Below are positions 55,785 through 64,000 of a stretch of 64,000 bases of DNA, in pieces. Both the position numbers and the translations under genes were made by a program. Each line of letters starts with the position of its first letter. The first letter of the stretch is position 1. Where the stretch lies: NCBI RefSeq assembly GCF_901709675.1, contig NC_051088.1, positions 1,738,664 through 1,802,663 of the forward strand. Reading direction: 5' to 3'. Under the pieces are notes generated by a model, which searched no databases, was not told the origin of the DNA, and worked only from the letters and a program-made list of their open reading frames with translations. The DNA comes from Syngnathus acus (lineage: Eukaryota > Chordata > Actinopteri > Syngnathiformes > Syngnathidae).

Positions 55785-56548
55785 CTATGCATATATACTG
55801 CTTCTCAAGTGGCATGCATGCATGCCCCCTAATTACATAAATTATTTTAAATAAAGCTCAGATGCTTTGTTTCCCAAATCGCCAACTTCGAAAGTGGATA
55901 TGTGGCTTGAATGGGGAGGAGGGACCTGCGCAGGCGCAGTATTCAAAAACTGACAAATAGGCTCTGGTTTCTGAGCTGTCGGAAAGATCGTCTGTAATTC
56001 CTTTAAGGAAAACCATTTGCTTTTTCTGCCTGTCACTATACAGAGTTAGTATAAAAATAGACATTTTCTGATGAGTAAAAGTTATTACACAAAAACAATA
56101 CCCAGTCAACATAAATACACAGAATAACACTTTGAACACAAAGGTACTATGAGCATTATTTCACTTTTAACTAACAAGCAGACTAGCAGACAAGATATGC
56201 AGTACAAATTGCCTAAAAATATGTGGATTTCCTAAACTCCTATTTGAGATAATATTTGAAGGAAATGAGACAAATCATTTTTCTCTGCTATTACAAACAG
56301 TACTTGCAGTGGATGTGATGTGTAAATATTTGTTGAATATTGTTGTGAAAAAATAATAGAGCTTGTGTCTTTTTTATTTAAGTAAAGTTGTATTTATTTA
56401 TCCAAGATGTTTTATTGTTCTACACATCTGCAAATGTTTTATATTCTTAAGAATTTAAAGCTAATTGCACTTAAAAAAGGATGTACAGTGATTTTTTGTT
56501 CTAACCTTACCTGTTATATTTAAAAAAACAGCAACAAACAATCCTATT
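55785..56548. other. No gene recognised
   Basis: AT-rich sequence, no repeat or exon recognised. Confidence 0.5.
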
Positions 56549-56730
56549 ATATTTCAAATTCTTTTGTTCAGACAAGTAGAAATAGAATTTTTAGGTGTTA
56601 CCTGCTGCTGACAGTTTCGACTGATTCTCGACAGCTCTGAGGAAGACTGGACAATCAGTCGAAACTGTCAGCAGCAGGTAACACCTACAAATTCTGTTTC
56701 TACTTGTCTGAACAAATTGATTTGAAATAT
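56549..56730. repeat. Palindrome of Penelope-like 3' ends
   Basis: Arms 56549-56626 and 56653-56730 are nearly perfect inverted copies around a 26-base loop. The right arm with the loop matches the end of the Penelope-like element at 39360-39440 (tctgaggaagactgg, cagtcgaaactgtcagcagc). CTGAGGA at 56637-56643, helix GACTG/CAGTC and GAAA at 56661-56664 repeat the candidate hammerhead core with a different helix II loop. Confidence 0.85.
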
Positions 56731-57096
56731 ACTATCACGAAGACATAATGAATCTCATCGAAATAAAAGATGCTATTATTTAGTGTGATAATTTCTGGGG
56801 ATAAAACTAGCCCGGAAAAATTTGTCATTGTGACAGGCCCACTAATAATGAATAATCTAAAAAAATACAGAACACTGACTAAAATGAAAGGTGCGTTCAA
56901 AAATATGCTCTGAGCTCAAATCAAATACGGAGGAGTGCGACTGTCCAAAGAAGGCAGTCCAACTAGGGTGCACCAGTGGCAATAATGGAAATAAATGGGG
57001 GCAGAGCGCACTCTACCTTTATGAACACGCGCGCTCAGAGTAGTGCACGGGTGTCGGAGTGAATTTCTGAACATACCTGAAATATCTTTTATGACA

Positions 57097-57420
57097 GGGG
57101 TTTTCAACTGGTTTTGTCCAAGGGACCACCATTATAACCAAGAAGCAACTCGAGAACCACTGCTTTGGCGGAATATTATTTCATTTCGCACCAAAGGAGG
57201 ATAGACCTATACAGGCTACTTATTTACATCTGTATGTCTATTTTGGGAACATTTGACATAGTTTGGATGGGTAAATAATTCACAAAATGGAAAATGAATC
57301 AAGTCTAAATAATAAAGACATTTTATTTTTTAAACGTTACAATTGTTTTTCATTTCCAATTTCACATACCACCTGGAATACCACCACGGACCACTAGAGG
57401 ACCATCGCTGTTTTCTGAAG
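57097..57420. mobile_element. Possible old hAT fragment
   Basis: Begins caggggttttcaactggttt, like Charlie-type ends, and includes gggaccaccatt and ccacggaccactagaggacc phrases. No clear matching end or duplication. Confidence 0.35.
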
Positions 57421-58229
57421 ACATAGGGTTGGCTTCTCTGGTATCAGTGTGGATACTAGGCATTTTTCAAGGTATGGGTAATTGCAACGGCGGCCAAGAC
57501 CAGAGATGGGACCAAGTCACATATGTGCAAGTCTCAAGTAAGTCTCAAGTCTTAACCTTCAAGTCTCAAGTAAGTCCCAAGTCATTTTTTTCTTGGGCAA
57601 GTCAAGTCAAGTCAAGTCCTGAAATAGGTCAAGTCAAGTCCAAGTCAAGTCCTTAAATAGGTCAAGTCCAAGTCAAGTCACCTTATTATTGCAATTTTAC
57701 CCGCAGAATCTGATCTTAGTAGTGAAAAGACAAGATATCAGTAACTTTAAGTAACCATCATTGTCCAATGTGTCTAACCTGTTTAAAAAATATGACAATA
57801 ATTTGGAATACTGCCACGGACCACTAGAGGACCATCGCTGTTTTCTGAAGACATAGGGTTGGCTTCTCTGGTATCAGTGTGGATACTAGGCATTTTTCAA
57901 GGTATGGGTAATTGCAACGGCGGCCAAGACCAGAGATGGGACCAAGTCACACATGTGCAAGTCTCAAGTAAGTCTCAAGTCTTAACCTTCAAGTCTCATG
58001 TAAGTCCCAAGTCATTTTTTTCTTGGGCAAGTCAAGTCAAGTCAAGTCCTTAAATAGGTCAAGTCAAGTCCTTAACTAGGTCAAGTCCAAGTCAAGTCAC
58101 CTTATTATTGCAATTTTACCCGCAGAATCTGATCTTAGTAGTGAAAAGACAAGATATCAGTAACTTTAAGTAACCATCATTGTCCAATGTGTCTAACCTG
58201 TTTAAAAAATATGACAATAATTTGGATTT
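57368..58229. repeat. Tandem duplication with 430-bp period
   Basis: Two direct copies, with unit starts 430 bp apart (for example cagagatggg at 57501 and 57931), very similar. Each holds old flanking DNA plus the first 290 bp or so of the AAGTC-rich hAT. Confidence 0.92.
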
Positions 58230-58759
58230 GCACTGTAATTACTGATATTCAGTAAAATACACCATGGAATCAAACAAAAAAGAAATTACCTCATACAATG
58301 ATTTATTGACAGCTCAATCTAAACAAATGAACGTCTGCCGAAGGTGATGACTCGCGGTACCGCTCCCGCTGACATGTTTGCGCATGTCTGATATAAAGGG
58401 GCGTGATTCTCCAATAAACACGTTCGGTAGGTAGAGAGGGCACGACTGATTGATTGACAGGGTAGTGATCCAATCATGACAACGCCATTCTCAGCCTGCG
58501 CTCCTACCGTATTATCGATATTTTTATTTTTTTAAATGTATGATTAATTTTATATTCAAACTGAAAACATAAACTAAATAACACTGAAGTCATTCAAGTC
58601 ATCGTGTCTCAAGTCAAGTCAAGTCCCGTGTCTTTAACTTCCAAGTCCAAGTCGAGTCTCAAGTTTTTTCATTTTTTGTCAAGTCAAGTCACAAGTCATC
58701 AAAACAGCGACTCGAGTCGACTCGAGTCCAAGTCACAGTGACTCGAGTCCCCATCTCTG
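57501..58759. mobile_element. AAGTC-rich hAT-type element
   Basis: Ends cagagatgggaccaagtc and gactcgagtccccatctctg, target duplication GCCAAGAC at 57493-57500 (and 57923-57930) and 58760-58767. Many AAGTC/CAAGT repeats near both ends. No transposase frame. Confidence 0.87.
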
Positions 58760-58767
58760 GCCAAGAC

Positions 58768-59060
58768 CATCATTTTATGACCGTTTTACAATCAGGAACT
58801 AGAAATGAAAAATCTTTTAAAAAAAACTTTAAAAAATGCCATTAACTGAGCTTGGGACCGGCACAGTGGAGACACTGACATCTTGTGTGACATCTGTGTA
58901 AGTCTTTAAAATTATTCGTCTTTTTTTTTTGGGGTGACATTTTATGTATCAAAAGTACTAGTGGTATCAATGCTTGATACCATCGGTGACTACTTAAGAA
59001 TTTAGTACTCGTACTTGTATTGACCTGGAAAAATAATTCTATCCAACATACTTAATTCAA
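58768..59060. other. No gene recognised
   Basis: AT-rich, including a T10 run at 58920. Nothing further seen. Confidence 0.5.
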
Positions 59061-59341
59061 AGTCAAAGTCCCACTGATCATTGTCACACACACATCTGGG
59101 TGTGGTGAAATTTGTCCTCTGCATTTAACCCATCCCCATGTGATTATGATCTGTCCCCTGGGGGAGAGCGGAGCAGTAGCGGTGCCGCGCTCGGGAATCA
59201 TTTGGTGATCCAACCCTTAATGCTGAGTGCCAAGCAGGGAGGCAATGGGTCCCATTTTTATAGTCTTTGGTATGACCCGGCTGGAGTTTGAACCCACAAC
59301 CTTCGAGTCTCAGTCTCTACCACTTGGTCACTGAGCTGGTC
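59061..59341 (-). mobile_element. tRNA-derived SINE (minus), full length
   Basis: On the minus strand the head reads GCTCAGTGACCAAGTGGTAG (A box TGACCAAGTGG) and GGTTGTGGGTTCAAACTCC (B box), then a body with gcattaagggttggatcacc, and an ACTTTGACTTTGA tail at 59055-59070. Fragments of it lie inside TA elements at 8505, 20620, 33412, 34020 and 50005. Confidence 0.86.
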
Positions 59342-59726
59342 AATTCAGACACACTTTCATTTCATCTGTCATCCAAGACACTTGAGTTGGGAAATAAAAT
59401 ATTGAATGTTTCCAAGTACCCCCTCTGCAATGTGTTCAAGTGCCCTTGGTTGGTAAACCCTGGCTTAAATGGTGTCAGTGCAGCTGTAAAAATTCTCAAA
59501 TTTTATTAATTCAACACCTAATGCATCCCAGAAAAAAACCAAATTGTCTCCAGCAACCCCCACATAAATTGAGTTAGAGACCCTTGATTTCGGATGTTGA
59601 CGCTCTTGGAGACTCTAGTGCATTTTCTTTGCTGCCTGTGTTCTTACTAAACACTCCGACATCATTATGACAGCCCTGCGTTGCCATTGCATCTTGGCTG
59701 CAAATGAGGATTGGAAATACAGTGAT
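59342..59726. other. No gene recognised
   Basis: No repeat or coding signal was recognised. Confidence 0.5.
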
Positions 59727-59728
59727 TA

Positions 59729-61062
59729 CCGTATTTTTCGGACTAGAAGTCGCTCCGGAATATAGGTCGCATTAGCCATAAAATGCACAAGAACGTGAAA
59801 AAAAACATATACAAGTCACTCTGGAGTATAAATCACATTTTGGGGGAAATTTATTAGACAAAATCCAACACCAAGAACAGACATGAACGAGCAACAAGAG
59901 GCTAAATGATAGGTATGCTAACGTGACAGAAAAACAAACGAAGAGCTGAGAACGGGCCTGACATAACATTCAGAGTTATTCAAATAACTATTACATAAAT
60001 AACACGTTTATAAAACCATCTGTGTCACTCCAATTCGTTAAATCCATTGATCGTCCTTTATGTCAACAATGCTCGCCCGGGTGCTCGCCCGGGTGCTCGT
60101 CGCTGACGGCGGTTGCACTTCAAAATATTCCACAGGCCCATATAACTATATATAAATTATATATAAAAACTATTGTATAAGCAATAATATTATCAAACCA
60201 TCTATGTCACTCCAAATCATTAAATCCATCTATCAAATTCCTCGTCCTTTGTCAACAACTCCGCGCGTGCGCCCTGACGTCAGCCTCGTCGTTATTCCAC
60301 AGATCTAGTATATAACTAGATTGTAGCATTAACAAAGTACAAGGACCCAAGCACCGGCGTGGACTTCCAGGTGTGTGGCGGCGTGGACTTCCATCCCCGG
60401 AGGTGGCACTTCCAGCCACGGAGGTGGAAGAGAGCTCCATAGAATAGGACCGGGCGTGCGTAAAAGCCATGTCCGAGCCCCATCCACCGTCCCCGGACAG
60501 CCACCCGGCCGCGCGCCGGACCCCGACTTCCATCCACAGAGATGAAAGAGAGCTCCGCAGAGTAGGACCGGGCGTGCGTAAAAGCCATGTACGAGCCCCA
60601 TCCACCGTCACCGGAAAGCCACCCGGCCGAGCGCCGGCCCCCGACTTCCATCCACGGAGGTGAAAGAGAGCTCCGTAGAGTAAGACCGGGCGTGCCTAAA
60701 AGCCATAATAGTTTTTCAAACCTTCTGTGTCACTCCAAATCATTAAATCCTTCAAACTCTTCGTCCTCCGTGTCACTTACAAACAAAGCCGCTAATGATG
60801 TGGGGCCCTTCGTCATCTTCGTCATCCGGTGATCGAATCTTTGTCCTTTATGTAAACAACCGCCGCGCCGCTGACATCACTTGAAATTCAAATTACAGTA
60901 ATCCCTTGCTACATCGCGGTTCATTTATCATGGTTCCACTTTTTTATTTTTTTTTATTTTGAAAATTTGTGAAAAAATTCACATATAAGTCGCTCCTCAA
61001 TATAAGTCACCCCCCCACCCAAACTATGAAAAAAAACGCGACTTATAGTCCGAAAAATACAG
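59729..61062. mobile_element. TA element family A, copy 3
   Basis: 1334 bp, TA on both sides. Ends ccgtatttttcggactagaa and tccgaaaaatacag. More diverged than copies 2 and 4. It has the 118-bp repeats at 60435-60700. Confidence 0.87.
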
Positions 61063-61187
61063 TACTATTTTTTCTATGTTGGCTGCATTCGGAAATTCAA
61101 TCTGATGCCCTGGCTTTACTCTGAAAGTGTGAGTGTTCAAAGTTGCAGATCAAGGTGCCTTTGTGTGAATTTACTAACATCCATCCA

Positions 61188-61692
61188 TCCATTTTCTATA
61201 CCGCTGGGGTCGCGGGTGTGCTGGAGCCTACCCCAGCAGTCATCGGGCAATAGGCGGGGGACACCCTGAACCGGTTGCCAGCCGATCACAGGGCACACAG
61301 AGACGAACAACCATCCGCACTCGCACTCACACTTAGAGGCAATTTGGAGTGATCAATTGGACTACCAAGCATGTTTTTGGGATGTGGGAGGAAACCGGAG
61401 TGCCCGGAGAAAACCCACGCGAGCATGGGGAGAACATGCAAACTCCACACAGGGAGGGTCGGAGGTAGAATCGAACCGGCACCCTCCAAACTGTGAGGCG
61501 GACGTGCTAGCCAGTGCGCCACCGAGCCGCTATATAATAGTTATTTTATATATAATTTATATATCGTTATATGGACCTGTGGAATATTTTGAAGTGCAAA
61601 CGCCGTCAGCGGCGAGCACCCGGCCGGCATTGTTGACATAAAGGACGATCGATGGATTTAACCAGTGCTAACCAGTGTGCCACCGAGCCGCC
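61188..61692. repeat. Dispersed teleost repeat with (CATC)n and an internal foreign piece
   Basis: ccatccatccatccattttc, gtcgcgggtgtgctggagcc, and gaaaacccacgcgagcatgg are phrases of an abundant fish repeat (LINE-type tail suspected). 61531-61663 is a family-A fragment in reverse orientation. On either side lies ccagtgygccaccgagccgc. Confidence 0.75.
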
Positions 61693-61745
61693 AGTTTACT
61701 AACATTTTATCGTCAAATTAATTCTAATCCCACTCCAACCCACAG

Positions 61746-62111
61746 TGTCACAATCCGTCTCCGTTCGTTTCTTTGTTTTAGTGTTGTCATGGTTTCTGTT
61801 CGTGTCTCTGTGTGCTCGCCCCTCCCATCCTGTGTCTATTCACAATCTATGTACTCATCACAGTCACCTGCCTCTCGTTACCTGTCGTGTATTTAAGTTT
61901 CTTGTCGGATTGTTCTCATCTTTAGTCTCTTGTTTCGGTTCTCGTCGTTCTCGTCTCTTGTCTCCAGTCTTTGTCTCTTTTTCTGTTAGCTTCTGTTCCT
62001 GTCTGCGAGTCTGTCTGTCTGTTCCCCCCATCTTCCCTTCCAACTCCCTTTTCCCTCAATAAACCCTGGTCCAAGCTGCATTTGGTTGCCCTGCTATACT
62101 CATCCGTAACA
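61746..62111 (+). mobile_element. Solo LTR, gypsy-type, copy 2
   Basis: 366 bp, TGTCAC to GTAACA, target duplication CACAG at 61741-61745 and 62112-62116. It contains tcgtgtatttaag (TATA-like) and caataaaccctggtccaagc (poly-A signal). Homologous to 3301-3676. Confidence 0.88.
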
Positions 62112-62238
62112 CACAGCCCTCACATTTTGCTCGAATAGCTTCATTGTCCTGCCTGATATGTCCCCAGCCAGGTTGGACTACAACTGTAAAATGGTAGCAG
62201 ATTACAAAAAATGTATATTTATAAAAAAATAATATGTA

Positions 62239-63718
62239 CCGTAATTTTCGGACTATAAGTCGCTCCGGAGTACAAGTCGCATCAGCCATAAAATGCCCAA
62301 AAATGTGAAAAAAAACATATATAAGTCGCTCCGGAGTATAAGTCGCATTTCGGGGGGCAATTTATTCGACAAAATCCAACATCAAGAACAGTCATGAACG
62401 AGCAACAACAGGCTAAACGATAGGTATGCTAACGTGACATAAACACAAACGAAGAGCTGAGAACGGCCCTGACGTAAAATTCAGAGTTATTCAAAAAACT
62501 ATTACATAAATAACACGTTAATAAAACCATCTGTGTCACTCCAATTCATTAAATCCATCGATCGTCCTTTGTCAACAATGCGTGCGCGCCGCTGACGGCG
62601 CTTGCACTTCAAAATATTCCACAGGCCCATATAACGATATATAAATTATGTATCAAATAACTATTATATAAGCAATAATGTTATCAAACCATCTGTGTCA
62701 CTCCAAATCATTAAATCCATCGATCGTCCTTTGTCAACAATGGGTGCGCGCAGCTGACCGCGCTTGCACTTCAAAATATTCCACAGGCCCATATAACGAT
62801 GTATAAATTAGATATCAAATAACTATTATATAAGCAATAGTATTATCAAACCATCTGTGCACTCTAAATCATTAAATCCATCGATCAAATTCCTCGTCCT
62901 TCGTCAACAACGCCGCGCGTGCGCCCTGACGTCAGCCTCGTCGTTATTCCACAGATCTACTATATAACTATATTGAAGTGTTAACAAAGTTCAAGGAAAG
63001 ACGTGGGTTTGGTAAACGGCTCTTTATTTAACAAAACAAACTTCCAGGCGTGTGGTGGCGTGGACTTCCAGCCACGGAAGTGGAAGAGAGCTCCATAGAA
63101 TAGGACCGGGCGTGCGTAAAAGCCATGACCGAGCCCCATCCACCGTCCCCGGACAGCCACCCGGCCGAGCGCCGGCCCTCGACTTCCATCCACGGAGGTG
63201 AAAGACAGCTCGGTAGAGTAGGACCGGGCGTGCGTAAAAGCATTGTCCGAGCCCCATCCACCGTCCCTGGACAGCCACCCGGCCGAGCGCCGGCCCCCGA
63301 CTTCAATCCACGGAAGTGAAAGAGAGCTCCGTCGAGTAGGACCGGGCGTGGGTAAAAGCCATAATAGTTTTTCAAACCTTCTGTGTCACTCCAAATCCTT
63401 AAATCCTTCAAACTCTTCGTCCGCCGTGTCACTTAGAAACAAAGCCGCTAATGATGCCGGTAGTACGTGGGGCCCTTCGTCATCTTCGTCATCCCGTGAT
63501 CAATCTTTGTCCTTTATGTAAACAACCGCCGCGCCACGCCGCGTCGCGCTGCTGACGTCACTTGAAATTCAAATTACAGTAATCCCTTGCTACATCGCGG
63601 TTCGTTTATCGCGGTTTCCCTTTTTTGAAAAAAAACACATATAAGTCGCTCCTTATTATAAGTCGCCCCCCCACCCAAACTATGAAAAAAAACGCGACTT
63701 ATAGTCCGAAAATTACGG
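62239..63718. mobile_element. TA element family A, copy 4 (most complete)
   Basis: 1480 bp, TA at 62237-62238 and 63719-63720, ends ccgtaattttcggactataa and complement. It has three units of a 162-bp repeat at 62533-63010 and three of a 118-bp repeat at 63102-63340. No transposase. Confidence 0.92.
63102..63345. repeat. 118-bp GC-rich minisatellite
   Basis: Units start with aggaccgggcgtgcgtaaaa at 63102, 63220 and 63338. The same unit occurs at 19610-19860, 26265-26500 and 60440-60700. Several frames on both strands are open. Confidence 0.9.
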
Positions 63719-63720
63719 TA

Positions 63721-64000
63721 GATACAAAAAATACTGTTGGACTACGGAAGGATCATGGGACGAATACACTGGAAAACAGGGACGGATGGGGTGATCAAGT
63801 GTAGCCTAGGTGGAACCTGAGTTGGAGTGTGTGTGTGTGCGTGCGTGCGTGCGTGTGTGCGTGTGTATATGTGTGCGCCTGTGCGTGCAATGACAGGCAA
63901 TGTTCCCCATAAACACCATCTTCATGTTCCAGGTGTTCATCCTAAACATGCTAGATGGTGGAAAAAAAATGTGCTTGTCTTCCCAACTAAAGAAATGGAG
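63721..64000. other. Intronic sequence with (GT)-rich tract
   Basis: 63826-63890 is a TG/CG-rich tract. No exon or repeat was recognised in the rest. Confidence 0.5.

Noticed and set aside
59280-59341. Free-standing tRNA gene
   Set aside because: Also a SINE head, on the minus strand, with an ACTTTG tail.
61675-62062. Signal-peptide-like small ORFs
   Set aside because: They lie in the solo LTR, whose T-rich sequence gives hydrophobic frames.
63099-63345. Possible CRISPR-like direct repeats
   Set aside because: Units are contiguous with no spacers, in a eukaryotic transposon; this is a minisatellite.
28122-64000. Further laminin exons
   Set aside because: Looked for the LDLGQ, ERWWQSP and CDICTAANS region on the minus strand in unassigned stretches; none recognised. 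A careful translated alignment would be needed to exclude a very diverged exon.

Overview
The window looks like genomic DNA of a ray-finned (teleost) fish. It holds two short exons of a laminin alpha chain, with spliced minus-strand structure and best fit to lama5, inside a dense field of transposable elements. The element mix is typical of teleosts: Rex1/Babar-like, Rex3/RTE-like and L2 LINEs, tRNA-derived SINEs, a Penelope-like element, Tigger/pogo-like TA elements, many hAT elements, Tc1, Kolobok and gypsy-type solo LTRs. No bacterial operon, CRISPR array or free-standing RNA gene is visible. Family names are given from memory of motifs and termini; no database search was run. | Host gene. 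Exon 28004-28121 (minus) and exon 4480-4598 (minus) join in phase and encode part of the laminin N-terminal (LN, domain VI) polymerisation domain. The intron between them is 23.4 kb. Of this, 22.7 kb (5077-27790) is one stack of nested insertions. Without it the intron would be about 690 bp. No other laminin exon was found, so 28122-64000 is inferred to be an upstream intron of at least 35.9 kb, and 1-4479 the start of the next intron. | Layout. 1-1472: 3' part of a Rex1-like LINE (copy A) with intact reverse transcriptase (RT) core. 1879-2785: hAT element. 3301-3676: solo LTR. 5077-27790: a Tigger on the minus strand, holding a Tigger on the plus strand, holding a Rex3 element cut into four pieces by LINE copy B (with two hATs at one target and a TA element inside), LINE copy C and an L2 (with a hAT and a rearranged TA element inside). 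28579-35177: hAT and TA elements, one of which has inserted into its own family. 35180-40955: a TA element holding a long LINE ORF (copy D, 971 codons), a Penelope-like 3' end and a Kolobok. 41232-42925: a second Rex1-like LINE with a hAT inside. 43671-47536: a Tc1 transposon broken by a hAT that itself holds a hAT. 47690-52417: L2 fragment, TA element and a composite hAT with a LINE, SINE and MITE inside. 52995-55784: Rex3 fused to a truncated TA element. 56549-56730: a palindrome of Penelope-like 3' ends. 57368-58759: an AAGTC-rich hAT with a tandem duplication. 59061-63718: SINE, two copies of a minisatellite-bearing TA element and a second solo LTR. | How the pieces relate. Nested and empty-site pairs inside the window give a relative order of insertions without outside data. 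Almost all element genes are broken. The most intact are LINE copy A (open at the left edge), LINE copy D (open but lacking the PQG block of RT), the Tc1 transposase up to its hAT insertion, the Penelope-like GIY-YIG endonuclease end and the L2 ORF1 esterase.
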